Source: Rivularia sp034931125
GTDB taxonomy: Bacteria; Cyanobacteriota; Cyanobacteriia; Cyanobacteriales; Nostocaceae
Assembly (NCBI RefSeq): GCF_034931125.1
Contig: NZ_JAYGHM010000039.1
Location: 8,821 to 72,820 of the forward strand
Reading direction: 5' to 3'
Length of the DNA stretch: 64,000 nt
A program made the position numbers and the translations under genes. Position 1 is the first letter of the stretch. Each line of letters begins with the position of its first letter. Positions 1-8,329 of this stretch are shown one piece after another. The notes beneath the pieces were generated by a model that made no database searches, was not told the DNA's origin, and saw only the letters and a list, made by a program, of their open reading frames with translations.

Positions 1-369
1 CGCGCAGTTGAACGTGCGGTGGAATCAGGTTACGACACGGTACAGTTTGTTGATGTTTCGGCAAACCCAGATAAATCTTCAGCTTCGGTAAGAGCTATTA
101 ATCAGCTAGCAGCAGAGTATGAAAATATAAACGTTGATTTTATTGGTAGCGCTTCGGTAGAAGATGCAATGCAGATGATGAAGCAGCCATCAGATATTGT
201 GATTGGGGTCAAGAGCGCTCAAACTGTTGGCATTATTGATTTTTTGGCTAACCAAGGTTCGGTGATCGCAGCATATATTCCGCAAACTCAAGAGTTTGAT
301 AGACGGAATTTACCACTCCCGAAGAAGACTATAGAAGTCGCGAGAAACAATGCACTCGAAGAACGTTGA
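1..369 (+). CDS. 3' end of an unrecognised protein, cut by the window edge
   Basis: The frame is open from base 1 to a TGA at 367-369, and the codons before the first GTG (base 19) read RAVERAV in the same frame, so the gene almost certainly starts outside the window. The visible 120 or so residues alternate predicted strands and helices (VQFVDVSANP, NVDFIGSA, SDIVIGV, SVIAAYIP), which suggests a Rossmann-like alpha/beta fold. I recognise no catalytic motif. It lies 27 bp before the repeat protein on the same strand and may be co-transcribed with it. Function unknown. Confidence 0.45.
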   Translation, partial: RAVERAVESGYDTVQFVDVSANPDKSSASVRAINQLAAEYENINVDFIGSASVEDAMQMMKQPSDIVIGVKSAQTVGIIDFLANQGSVIAAYIPQTQEFDRRNLPLPKKTIEVARNNALEER

Positions 370-396
370 TTTCCACTAATAACAAGATTAAAAAAA

Positions 397-1557
397 ATGA
401 CGATGCTTTTTGATATCGAGCAATACCGTCAACCTAATAGACACAGTTATGAATATGACTGGGATTCTACGGTACACGATCCATCTTGGGATGAACTAGA
501 TGATTTTCCCGAAATTTCACAAAACACTGAGCTACTTGAAAATAGTAATGAAAAAGTTTCCACAGTTGTGGAAGTTTTAGACAAAGATGGAGAAGAAATA
601 CCACTTAAAATTGATCAAGCTTTTAATGATAATAGTTTTAGGCAGCCTTGGCACGAGCGCAAAGTTCTCTGGATAGAGGATTATGTCCGGCAACCTTTAC
701 AAATTTACATGAATCCCTTTTACTCTTGTCCCCCTAGCACTGAGAAACCCTGCGGAGAGAAGCGGGGACATATATCACCTTCGATTTCCCTTAGCACCCG
801 ATTACAAAGCGAGAACCAAACAAAGTTAAATAATAGTTTGTTATTCTCAACTACTTTAAATATTCAAGTAAGTAATGATGACAATGTGCTAGGGGTAAAT
901 ACATCACCTTCAACTTCCCCTAGCACCCGATTACAAAATGATAGCCAAACCCAGCAAGACGGTTCATTTTTATCAACTACTCCAAACATCCAAGTAAGTA
1001 ATGATGACCAGATGCTAGGGGTAAATATATCACCTTCAACTTCCCCTAGCACCCGATTTTACTGTGAGAGTCAAACTAAGTTGGATGATAGTTTATTATT
1101 CTCAATTACTCCAAACTTCCAAGTAAGTAATGATGACGAGGAGAAGCGGGGACATATATTACTTTCAATTTCCCCTAGCACCCGATTACAAAATGATAGC
1201 CAAACTCAGCAAGACGGTTCATTTTTATCAACTACTCCAAACATCCAAGTAAGTAATGATGACCAGATGCTAGGGATAAATATATTACCTTCAGCTTCCC
1301 CTAGCACCCACCGTAAACCTGGAGAAGGTAGCGGTAATCTTTCTTGGGGTTACGCGAATGCTAATAGCACCAAGAAGAAGCCAATCAAACAGCTTTATTT
1401 CGAGTGGGAATATGGAGGGAAGAGAGGAAAAACTTATGTGCGATCGCACTTACGAGAGAAAGTTATTTCAATGAATGAAGCGAAGGTTCCAGTTATAGAA
1501 ATATTGAAATTATTAACTTATAACCCGAAGGTGGCGCGTATTTTAGGTGTTAATTAA
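397..1557 (+). CDS. repeat-rich protein of unknown function with a basic C-terminal domain
   Basis: 386 aa starting at ATG 397. Residues 1-120 are acidic and unique. Residues about 125-305 consist of five degenerate copies of a roughly 42-aa unit containing SPSTR, FLSTTPNIQVSNDD and MLGVN. Residues 320-386 are basic (KKKPIKQLYFEWEYGGKRGK) and end in a helical segment, which looks like a DNA- or RNA-binding module. At DNA level each unit of about 125-129 bp carries CCCCTAGCACCCGA and the inverse GTGCTAGGGG, so the array also forms dyads. I do not recognise the family. The low-complexity middle looks like a linker grown by repeat expansion; a part in the accessory replicon is possible but unproved. 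Confidence 0.6.
   Translation: MTMLFDIEQYRQPNRHSYEYDWDSTVHDPSWDELDDFPEISQNTELLENSNEKVSTVVEVLDKDGEEIPLKIDQAFNDNSFRQPWHERKVLWIEDYVRQPLQIYMNPFYSCPPSTEKPCGEKRGHISPSISLSTRLQSENQTKLNNSLLFSTTLNIQVSNDDNVLGVNTSPSTSPSTRLQNDSQTQQDGSFLSTTPNIQVSNDDQMLGVNISPSTSPSTRFYCESQTKLDDSLLFSITPNFQVSNDDEEKRGHILLSISPSTRLQNDSQTQQDGSFLSTTPNIQVSNDDQMLGINILPSASPSTHRKPGEGSGNLSWGYANANSTKKKPIKQLYFEWEYGGKRGKTYVRSHLREKVISMNEAKVPVIEILKLLTYNPKVARILGVN
770..1312 (+). repeat. coding tandem repeat, five units of about 125-129 bp
   Basis: The string CTAGCACCC recurs near 792, 921, 1047, 1176 and 1301. Between copies runs a conserved stretch translating to STTPNIQVSNDDQMLG. The copies starting near 930 and 1185 are nearly identical over more than 90 bp, indicating recent duplication. 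All units stay in frame. Confidence 0.85.
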
Positions 1558-1588
1558 GTGGTATGATATTAGGTTTCAAAAAAGAGGA

Positions 1589-1747
1589 TTACACTTTAAG
1601 CAATAAGAGCTTCAATTGAGTATATCGTTCCTGAGATTTTCTAGAACGAACGCACATTCCTATAGCTTTCTTACTCCCAATAATAATCGCCAACTTTTTC
1701 GCACGAGTTAAGCCAGTATAAAGCAAATTCCGGTTCAACATTACGAA
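1589..1747 (-). pseudogene. recD2: recD2-type helicase, C-terminal fragment
   Basis: On the minus strand this piece reads VMLNRNLLYTGLTRAKK followed by LAIIIGSKKAIGM. This is the UvrD-like C-terminal motif VI region of RecD2/TraA-type SF1 helicases. Upstream of the shared hexamer TACGAA (1742-1747) the similarity stops, because a Tn554-like element begins there. The sequence resumes exactly at the second TACGAA (6053-6058), where the middle helicase fragment ends in PLYSQHFV. Joining the pieces restores a normal QHFVMLNRNLLYTG motif. RecD2 unwinds DNA 5' to 3'; this copy cannot be active. Confidence 0.8.
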
Positions 1748-1866
1748 TTTTCTTGCCCACAATGTCCACAACGATTGCATCTCAAGGCTTTCACTGTTGT
1801 GAATATACAAACAACAAACAAGTTTAACAAAGTGCCCCAACCTGCTGTAACTTAAAATTGATAATA

Positions 1867-2862
1867 TTAAGTCTGTGATTGCGATTCCATTTCCATCATT
1901 TTTTTGGCTTGAAGCCAAGACATCAGACTGTAAGGCAGTCCTGATGAAGTGGGGCGATTTACCTTGACTAGTAACTCTCCTTTCATATTTTTAGGTAACT
2001 CAGTTGGTGATTCATTCAGGATAAAGAGAGCATCAATCGCTTGAATGTACCATTCCTCAAATCCTTTTGGAAAAACCAACTCTTCATTTTGTGTTTCTTG
2101 CGTGTGTGTTTCTGATTTCTTCCAGCGATTCTTTATGCCTTCTGCTAACCATCCAGCAGGATTTTTTATCACTTGAGTAGACAACGCATATTTTAATGCT
2201 TCAATAGCTTCCAATGTAATTTCTTCGGGGTTCTGACGAATTAATTTTCTCAAAGTGCTATTTATCGATATACCAAGATTCGCAAGCTCCATCTTTACCG
2301 AATTTGGTACAGGAATATGTGGACGCTTTTGCTTGGTATGACTTGAAGTAACTTTTTTAATAGCACCTAAATTTAAAGTAGCTAATTTATTTTTTAGTTG
2401 ACTATTTTCTTCTGATAACTTTTCTATTTGTGTACTAAGTTTTTGATTGTGTTCTCTAAACCTTTTAACTGTATTTTCGTATTCTTCTAATTCAAATACT
2501 CTTCCAGCAAGGGACTGGTTTGCTTGTCTTAACTGAGTTATTTGTTGTTCCAATTCTTTGATTCGCTTTTTTAAATGACCTATAATACGATTTTTAGAAT
2601 TATCAGAAGCTACAGGTATTTTCCGACCGCTACGCTTTTGTTCTTCTCTGAGTTTTGCAATTTTATTCTTTAACTCAGGATATTTATAAAGATAGCTAGT
2701 AGATACCTCAGCTTCACGGGCAACAGCATTAAAGCTAATGACTTTGCCTTGTTGTTGTAATTTACGAATAGCCTTTTGGGTGGCATTCAAAGCATCTTGT
2801 TTTTTCTGTTCTGATGCAGCAGATAACCTGGCTATTCTCTCTTCTCTAATATGCTTGGTCAT
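1867..2862 (-). CDS. tnpC: TnpC-like transposition accessory protein (DUF6262 type)
   Basis: 331 aa. The N-terminus (MTKHIREERIARLSAASEQK, then a helix-turn-helix-like block ISFNAVAREAEVSTSYLYKY) is typical of DUF6262 proteins found as the third gene of Tn554-like transposons. Residues about 100-170 form a long predicted coiled coil (KKRIKELEQQITQLRQANQS and onward). The start overlaps the tnpB stop (TAATG), implying translational coupling. In Tn554, TnpC affects frequency and orientation of insertion; that is family knowledge. This protein is far longer than the 125-aa Tn554 TnpC, the extra length being coiled coil plus a C-terminal helical domain. Confidence 0.75.
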   Translation of the reverse strand: MTKHIREERIARLSAASEQKKQDALNATQKAIRKLQQQGKVISFNAVAREAEVSTSYLYKYPELKNKIAKLREEQKRSGRKIPVASDNSKNRIIGHLKKRIKELEQQITQLRQANQSLAGRVFELEEYENTVKRFREHNQKLSTQIEKLSEENSQLKNKLATLNLGAIKKVTSSHTKQKRPHIPVPNSVKMELANLGISINSTLRKLIRQNPEEITLEAIEALKYALSTQVIKNPAGWLAEGIKNRWKKSETHTQETQNEELVFPKGFEEWYIQAIDALFILNESPTELPKNMKGELLVKVNRPTSSGLPYSLMSWLQAKKMMEMESQSQT

Positions 2863-4865
2863 TACTCGGATTTCTCCAACGTAGCAATAATAAGTTCTAG
2901 ATTTTGTTTAATTGGCTCATTTTTTTTAATTGGTAATTGCCAATTGTATTTATAGGCTTTAGCTAAGACTTCATTTATTCTTTCTAATTGGTCTTTATGC
3001 ACAGAAATAAAAGCTTTGTTTGTACAAAAATGAGGACACAGATAACATCCTACATCGCCAGCAATATCACAATTTCCTTCTATTTTCGGTCTACCACAAT
3101 AGCCGTTAGGTAAAGCTATTGCACAAATTTTTCTAGTAAACCACTCTAAATTTTCTGGATTACCTTCAAGTTCTAATGAAACAATTTGACCAGTAATATC
3201 AATTGTTCTATTTTGCTGAAACTTAGCTAACTCTTCAATTATTGTTTTATCATGAATATGAGCATAAACCATAGTCATTTCAGGAGATTTATGACCAAGC
3301 AACTTTTGTACTATATGTTGAGGTACACCATTATTGATAGCCTCTGTAGCAAAAGTATGTCTAAATTGATGACTGGAAAATTTCCATATTTTTCCATTAT
3401 CGTCTTTAATCTTAGACCTTACAGCCAATTTATTAAGGTAATAAAGATAGCTGCCTAGTTTAACTGGTTCGTTCTTTTGAGGTACATAATTATCTTCTCT
3501 TGAGCCTAAATCTCTTGAAGCAAATAAATACTCATTGTCCGAAAAATATTGTTTTATGAAAGATTGTTGCTCTTTTATTTCTTTTGCAAGTGCGGTAGAA
3601 ATAGGAGATTTAAACCCATCTGGAATTTTTACTCGGTCTCGATAAATCCACCATTTATGATTATAATCGAGTTCTAAACAATCTAAAGGAATAGTAGCCA
3701 AAGTACTATATCTAAACCCGGTTTCAAGAAATAAAGAAACCATTATTTCTATAGTTCTTGGTAATAAGTGTTTATATTGTTTTAGTTGGTCAAGAACTGT
3801 TTTTGGTATATAGCGAGGTTTTGTTTCAATTTTTGAATGGTCTTCAGAGCCAATTAAATACTGGTCTATATTAAACCAATTGTTTCTAGAACCTATTTCA
3901 AAAAATGACTTTAATTTTGAAACATAATCATTGATTGCATTAGGTTTCAGTTCAGAATTCAGATAAATAACATAATCAACTATTAGCTCTCTATTTATAT
4001 CTAACATACCATTCACTTCTGGATAGAATTCATTTAGATATCGAGAAAATTTTCTTAAAGCTTTTAAACAACCTGAAATTGTATTGTACTTACTATTTAC
4101 TGCTTTGAATCTAATAAATTTTTTTGCCAATGCTTTTAACCAAGGCTGACTAATAGGGCTAAAATTTAGTTTTCTTGTACCTAAAGTCTTTGGCGCTTTT
4201 AGACCAAGAGTAAGTGCATCCCACACGTCTTCAGATAAAGATAATCTTGGTGATTTATCTGCCTTCGCATCAGGGTCAAATTTCCTGCCGCAATCTTTGC
4301 AAATATATCCTTGTTTGCTACATGACTTAAGAAACCCACCTTTGACACAATTTTCACTATGACAAAATCTACATTTAATGCCAGCTATTTTTTTAATTTT
4401 ACGGAGTTTTGGGTCAATAAAAATCCTTTGACAGTTTTTCTTTTTACATTGATATTGTTGTTCTTTATCAGCGTAAATTCCACGCTTTCTGACCTCTGTA
4501 GTTCCACATTCAGGACAACAAAGAATGTTGGGATTGAAATATTTATCTCTGCTTGTTTTTGGACTAATTCGTCTACATCGTTCTCTTGATTTTGGATCTA
4601 TAAAATCAGTCTTGCATTTTTTACAGCGGTAATTTTGTTTTTTTTTGACTCTAGATTTTCCTGCTTTGATGAAATCTTTATCACCGCAATAAGGACAACA
4701 CAAAATATTAGAGTCAAAACAACTTAAATCTTTATGACTATTTATTTCTCGGTTGTCTGTGTCAGAGTTAGAAATAACTACTTCTTTAGAATAGTCGGTT
4801 AAATCTAATTCTATAGATTGTTTATCTTGTCTCAACATTCTTTTTATTTTCAATATATTTGTCAA
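2862..4865 (-). CDS. tnpB: TnpB-like tyrosine recombinase with N-terminal zinc ribbons
   Basis: 667 aa. The first 200 residues hold three CxxC...CxxC-type ribbons (CPYCG..CKKC, CPECG..CKKKNC, CRFCH..CKDCG). A SAM-like core-binding domain follows at about 250-350, then a catalytic domain with R in LETGFRYSTLA and H-x-x-R in SSHQFRHTFA, GHKS and Y in MVYAHIH. The C-terminus has another cysteine cluster (CGRPK..CDIAGDVGCYLCPHFC) typical of Tn554 TnpB relatives. The start at 4865 overlaps tnpA by 44 bp; an in-frame ATG at 4838 is an alternative. The ribbons probably add DNA binding. All catalytic residues are present, so it could be active. Confidence 0.8.
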   Translation of the reverse strand: MTNILKIKRMLRQDKQSIELDLTDYSKEVVISNSDTDNREINSHKDLSCFDSNILCCPYCGDKDFIKAGKSRVKKKQNYRCKKCKTDFIDPKSRERCRRISPKTSRDKYFNPNILCCPECGTTEVRKRGIYADKEQQYQCKKKNCQRIFIDPKLRKIKKIAGIKCRFCHSENCVKGGFLKSCSKQGYICKDCGRKFDPDAKADKSPRLSLSEDVWDALTLGLKAPKTLGTRKLNFSPISQPWLKALAKKFIRFKAVNSKYNTISGCLKALRKFSRYLNEFYPEVNGMLDINRELIVDYVIYLNSELKPNAINDYVSKLKSFFEIGSRNNWFNIDQYLIGSEDHSKIETKPRYIPKTVLDQLKQYKHLLPRTIEIMVSLFLETGFRYSTLATIPLDCLELDYNHKWWIYRDRVKIPDGFKSPISTALAKEIKEQQSFIKQYFSDNEYLFASRDLGSREDNYVPQKNEPVKLGSYLYYLNKLAVRSKIKDDNGKIWKFSSHQFRHTFATEAINNGVPQHIVQKLLGHKSPEMTMVYAHIHDKTIIEELAKFQQNRTIDITGQIVSLELEGNPENLEWFTRKICAIALPNGYCGRPKIEGNCDIAGDVGCYLCPHFCTNKAFISVHKDQLERINEVLAKAYKYNWQLPIKKNEPIKQNLELIIATLEKSE

Positions 4866-5940
4866 AAGCTTCTCTTATATCTTCATCTATAAGATGAACA
4901 TAAGTATCAATTGTGGTTTGAATATGTTTATGTCCTAATCTTTCTTTGACATAAGACATATCCCATTTAGACCTGATTAATTCTGTGGCATGAGTATGTC
5001 TGAACAAATGAGGAGTTATTTTCTGTATTCGAGTTCTTTTTTCTAAACTACGACATAAACTATAAACTCCGTTATAGGTCATTGGTGAACCTATTTTAAC
5101 TTCACTCGAATAAAGATTTACAAAGACGTAATCACAGTCAATTTCTGGATAGTCATAAACATAATAGTCGTAGTAAAGTTTAAGAATACTCACTGGTACA
5201 TCTACAGTTCTTTGAGCGTAATTTTTAACGCTGGCATCTTCATGATTATTTGCACGGGCTACAATGCTAATTCGGTTTAACTTCCCATTACTTAAAATAT
5301 CTTCGTGTCTTAACCCTAACGCTTCTCCAACTCTAATGCCACTTTCATAAAGTAGAGATATAAAAAATCTATCTCTTCGGTTGTTGCAAGCATTGATTAT
5401 TTTTTGAACTTGTTGAGGGTTAAAACAACCAGGAAAAGGTTTACTTTCTTTAACTCGTAAAAGGTTTCCATAGAAATCTTTTGATTGATTAATGTGATGA
5501 AGTAGCCCCTTGAATTTACGAGCAGATGCCGGTCTTTCAATAGTCGTATCAACACAAGAGTATATATTATTTAAGCGTTGATGATACTTAATAAACTGAC
5601 ATACTACAGTTATTATGTTGTTGATAGTTGATTCTGCACGTTTAGATGTTTTAGATTCTATGGATATAACTAACGGGTCGTATTCTGGACGACGCAACCA
5701 ATGAATAAATCCTGATAATTGTTCTAAAGTGATTGATTTCCACTCTATTGAATATCTGTCTAGATACTCCCAATAAAGTTTCAGGTTGTAGGCATAAGTT
5801 TTGAGACTTTTAGATGAACGATTTAAGCCAGCAAGATGGCTGATGTAACTAAGAATTGGCTTAATTGGTTTGTAGTTTCTATCTAGGACAAACCAAACTA
5901 TCTTACCTGTACTTGGTAATTGACCTTTCTGTACTTTCAT
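4822..5940 (-). CDS. tnpA: TnpA-like tyrosine recombinase
   Basis: 372 aa, close to the 361 aa of Tn554 TnpA. Residues about 30-120 form an N-terminal core-binding (SAM-like) domain (HLAGLNRSSKSLKTYAYNL). The catalytic domain shows R in YESGIRVGEALGLR, H-L-F-R-H in TPHLFRHTHATEL, GHKH and the nucleophile Y in TIDTYVHL. It is the first gene of the three-gene transposon and overlaps tnpB, so the unit is an operon reading leftwards. It begins about 110 bp inside the right end of the element. Complete by inspection. Confidence 0.85.
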   Translation of the reverse strand: MKVQKGQLPSTGKIVWFVLDRNYKPIKPILSYISHLAGLNRSSKSLKTYAYNLKLYWEYLDRYSIEWKSITLEQLSGFIHWLRRPEYDPLVISIESKTSKRAESTINNIITVVCQFIKYHQRLNNIYSCVDTTIERPASARKFKGLLHHINQSKDFYGNLLRVKESKPFPGCFNPQQVQKIINACNNRRDRFFISLLYESGIRVGEALGLRHEDILSNGKLNRISIVARANNHEDASVKNYAQRTVDVPVSILKLYYDYYVYDYPEIDCDYVFVNLYSSEVKIGSPMTYNGVYSLCRSLEKRTRIQKITPHLFRHTHATELIRSKWDMSYVKERLGHKHIQTTIDTYVHLIDEDIREAFDKYIENKKNVETR

Positions 5941-6052
5941 GGATATTTATTGTTATCACTATTATATAGCTATATGTCCACATCAAGTTGAAAACATTTA
6001 TTAAGCTACCTGTCGTGGCTGTTGTTGTTAAAAGTTGTTGTTGTAAAGAAAA

Positions 6053-6241
6053 TACGAAATGTTGCGAATATAGTGGCAACAATACAACCGGATATTCCGA
6101 ACCTTGCGACTTATGTATGCTGACGCTCCAAGCCAAAGCCAGTTCATTTAAGTCAGCGTAATCGTAAGTAACGTCCCGTGCGGTGTAGTTTACAATTACT
6201 TCCTGTTCTTCGGTGTCAATATTTGTAATAAACCCCATATC
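6053..6241 (-). pseudogene. recD2: recD2-type helicase, middle fragment
   Basis: Minus-strand reading gives DMGFITNI, ELALAWSVSIHKSQGSEYP and VVLLPLYSQHFV, the helicase motif IV-V region with the diagnostic IHKSQGSEYP. The fragment is cut at 6053 by the Tn554-like element and at about 6241 by the AATTCGT-bounded cassette. The 500 or so residues that should precede it (Walker A, motifs I-III) are not found in the window, so the cassette insertion was accompanied by a deletion. The run-on frame into the transposon is noise. Confidence 0.8.
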
Positions 6242-6733
6242 AAAATAATTCGTAGTTCGTAATTCGTAATTCGTAATTATTTTTGTTTAAGTTTTTTAGT
6301 GGAAGAAACTAATATTTTGCCAATTCCATTAGCTTCTTGAAGTAAAGAATCAAACTTAGATTTCTCTACTAACTCAGATTCAATTATAATTTCCAACCAG
6401 TATTGAGTTTCTCTTGCTTCTTTCAACGCAATTTCTAATTTACTAAGAAAATCTTTATCAGACTGTGCCGATTGTGCCTCTCGAACATTGGCTCCAATAG
6501 ATGTTCCAGAACGAAGTAATTGGCTTGATATTATTCGATTAACTCCTGGTTTTTCATCTAGGAAGCAACAAGCTTTTATGATTCTAACTGCAAACTTTTT
6601 CGTTCTGTCAGTTATGCTAATATTATTAATCATTTTTATAATGTCACTTAATTATTAATAATTATCTCATATTCAGTTTTTAAATGTAATCTTAATTAAT
6701 TACGAATTACGAATTACGAATTACGAATTATTT
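6242..6733. mobile_element. cassette: four-helix-bundle gene between inverted AATTCGT arrays
   Basis: At 6247-6279 the plus strand has four tandem copies of AATTCGT (one variant, AGTTCGT). At 6697-6733 it has four copies of the complement, ACGAATT. Between them lies a single gene for a four-helix-bundle protein. The cassette sits exactly where the helicase gene is interrupted, so it behaves like an insertion. Single-gene cassettes of this kind bounded by heptamer arrays look like mobile units; that reading is inference, as no transposase is encoded. Confidence 0.65.
6277..6633 (-). CDS. four-helix-bundle protein (23S rRNA intervening-sequence type)
   Basis: 118 aa, the normal family length. 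The signature RTKKFAVRIIKACCFLDEKP, then SQLLRSGTSIGANVREAQSA and LKEARETQYWLEI, identifies the TIGR02436/S23 four-helix-bundle family. Members were first seen inside 23S rRNA intervening sequences and form pentameric bundles related to Avd of diversity-generating retroelements; the cellular role is unknown. The gene is the only one in the heptamer-bounded cassette that splits the recD2 relic. No reverse transcriptase or variable-repeat gene is nearby, so a DGR role is not supported. Confidence 0.85.
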   Translation of the reverse strand: MINNISITDRTKKFAVRIIKACCFLDEKPGVNRIISSQLLRSGTSIGANVREAQSAQSDKDFLSKLEIALKEARETQYWLEIIIESELVEKSKFDSLLQEANGIGKILVSSTKKLKQK

Positions 6734-7068
6734 AGACCAACTCCTTTAATTAAGCCACTACCTAAATACTTCTCGATTCCTGTAATTGTGGCTGGCTTGG
6801 TTTCTTTGTAGTTAGTAACTTGAAATTGCAAACCATATTGCGGATGTTCGCGCCAAAAACCGTTAAGTTGAAGCGTTTGTCCCGGTTGAATACCTGCGAA
6901 ACTGCCCGTAATCGTAGTTAATTCCGATACCCTTGGACGTTGCAATCGCGCCACAGTGTAACCCGACTCTTCGGAGTGATAAGTCAAGCGTTCAACCACT
7001 CCCATGATTGATTCTTGCGATTGAGTGGCGTTTATTTGTTGTGGGTTAACTTGGTATGCGCTGGACAT
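6734..7068 (-). pseudogene. recD2: recD2-type helicase, N-terminal fragment
   Basis: About 110 codons from ATG 7068. MGVVERLTYHSEESGYTVAR, then LTTITGSFAGIQPGQTLQL and GIEKYLGSGLIKGVG, match the N-terminal OB-fold domain of RecD2. Similarity ends at GVG, where a proline and the helix-hairpin-helix segment are expected; instead the heptamer array begins. With the two downstream fragments it shows one gene broken by at least two independent insertions. A truncated peptide could still be made but would lack the helicase core. Confidence 0.8.
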
Positions 7069-7166
7069 TGTTTTTTCGATTTAGGCGCAAATATTATACT
7101 AAATACTAGCTGTTGTGTGAAAAAATAAAATCACCAATTAATAGTAATTTTGTATTAACAAGTTAA

Positions 7167-7730
7167 TTAAGGTGCGTCGGGAGTCATAATTCTAAAAGTT
7201 CTCCATCCTTGGCTTTGAGCAACACGCGCTTCCGATTCACTTTGCACGGAAGCCATTAAATATTGTTTCCAAATTGGCTTACAATTTTTCCAATTGTGGG
7301 TGTACCCTGTATGACTTCCTGATTCTAAAATAATTGGTTCCCAGACATCAAATGGTACTGCTGTTGGGTCGCCATAGGAACCAATTCTGATAGGATAACG
7401 ATATCTTTTGAGAACTTCAATTTCGTTTTTGCTGAATTTAGAGTAGGTACCTGTTACATATTTTCGGTAGATATTATTTATTGGTGCGAGATTTACGTAG
7501 CAGCTTCCTATTTTACTCAATTTTAAACTACAAGAGCCACAAATACCTTCATCTAAACCTTGCTTTGCAGCAAAAGTAGGAACGAATTCTTGTTGCAAAA
7601 TCCAGCTTTGTATCAACCTTCCGGTTTTACGATTCGTACTAGGAGAAACAAAGCCTGTCAAGATAAGAACTATAGGAGAACCGTCAATCAAAGATGCTCC
7701 TTCCCAAACAATGTAACTGTTATTCAACAT
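7167..7730 (-). CDS. plasmid/phage-type cysteine-motif protein, probably C-terminally short
   Basis: 187 aa. It contains GICGSCSLKLSKIGSCYVNL and GSYGDPTAVPFDVWEPI, motifs I associate with an uncharacterised family on phages and plasmids (DUF7227-like). The family usually continues past the QSQGWRTFR segment into a second Cys-rich block (CPAS...CxxCGxCGG). Here the frame stops right after RIMTPDAP and I find no such block downstream in any frame, so the gene looks truncated. It reads in the same direction as the recD2 remnant, 98 bp upstream of it. Role unknown. Confidence 0.55.
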   Translation of the reverse strand: MLNNSYIVWEGASLIDGSPIVLILTGFVSPSTNRKTGRLIQSWILQQEFVPTFAAKQGLDEGICGSCSLKLSKIGSCYVNLAPINNIYRKYVTGTYSKFSKNEIEVLKRYRYPIRIGSYGDPTAVPFDVWEPIILESGSHTGYTHNWKNCKPIWKQYLMASVQSESEARVAQSQGWRTFRIMTPDAP

Positions 7731-7895
7731 ATCAATAACGAAAAATGATTTTGATTTTTACGAAGCTAAAAGTGTTTTAAGTGATGATAAGTTTGAAATA
7801 ATTTCTGACAGCAAAAAGGAGGAATAAAATCTTCTTTATCCCCCCTTTCATATTGCTGATAATACTAGTATTAATTCTCGGCTTCTACTTGAGGA

Positions 7896-8249
7896 TTAAC
7901 GCGCTTCTTTTACACGCTCGGCATATTCTCGTCTGCGCTGCCAAGATAATTGATTTAGTACTACCAAATCTTCAAGTGTTTTACCGAACTTACGATTAGC
8001 AAATTCAAGTAGTTGCTCTAGAGAGAATCGCTGTTCTTCAACTTTTCCAAAATCCGAGGCGAAGCGTTCCTTAAATAGATCCCAATTAAAATCTTGAAAA
8101 CTACGTTTGGCAAGGATTCCACACAAAGAACGAATAGAATAGTAGACTTTTGAGTACAAGCGTTCTGAGTAATTGCTAACTGCATATTCACCAAGAACAG
8201 AATCATCAATTGCTTGAAAGTTGGGTGTAGAGGATTTACGTGCAGCCAT
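7896..8249 (-). CDS. hypothetical 117-aa protein
   Basis: A basic, mostly helical protein (NYSERLYSKVYYSIRSL, FSLEQLLEFANRKFGKT) starting at ATG 8249. I recognise no family. Its codon use resembles the neighbouring small genes, and it is the longest frame in the region. It reads in the same direction as the 7167-7730 gene with a 165-bp gap. An overlapping minus-strand frame at 8018-8209 is judged a shadow. Confidence 0.5.
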   Translation of the reverse strand: MAARKSSTPNFQAIDDSVLGEYAVSNYSERLYSKVYYSIRSLCGILAKRSFQDFNWDLFKERFASDFGKVEEQRFSLEQLLEFANRKFGKTLEDLVVLNQLSWQRRREYAERVKEAR

Positions 8250-8329
8250 AAGACAAATATTCCTAATTACTTCATTGTTCTCTGAGCGTAAGCTCTCTTT
8301 GTTTCTGGTGTTTCAGTATTTTAGGCAGT

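Larger units (their letters stand above)
1748..6052 (-). mobile_element. Tn554-like three-gene transposon inside the helicase gene
   Basis: About 4.3 kb bounded by the hexamer TACGAA at 1742-1747 and 6053-6058 and inserted in the helicase motif VI codons. It encodes, all on the minus strand, a TnpA-type tyrosine recombinase, a TnpB-type tyrosine recombinase and a TnpC/DUF6262 protein in overlapping order. That is the gene set of Tn554. Such elements use tyrosine recombination and leave a short core rather than a staggered-cut target duplication, which fits the 6-bp repeat. The ends also share TTTTCTT in inverted orientation. I see no passenger gene. Confidence 0.8.

Noticed and set aside
770..1312. 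CRISPR-like array
   Set aside because: The repeat unit is about 125-129 bp, wholly coding and in frame, without short repeat/spacer structure. No CRISPR array was seen anywhere in the window.
1589..1918. 109-aa gene
   Set aside because: Its N-terminal part comes from the transposon end and only the C-terminal 50 residues are helicase; it is an artefact of the insertion.
5903..6238. 111-aa gene
   Set aside because: A helicase fragment running into the transposon end; annotated as a recD2 pseudogene piece instead.
6277..6633. Diversity-generating retroelement accessory (Avd)
   Set aside because: Same fold family, but no reverse transcriptase, template repeat or variable repeat is nearby.
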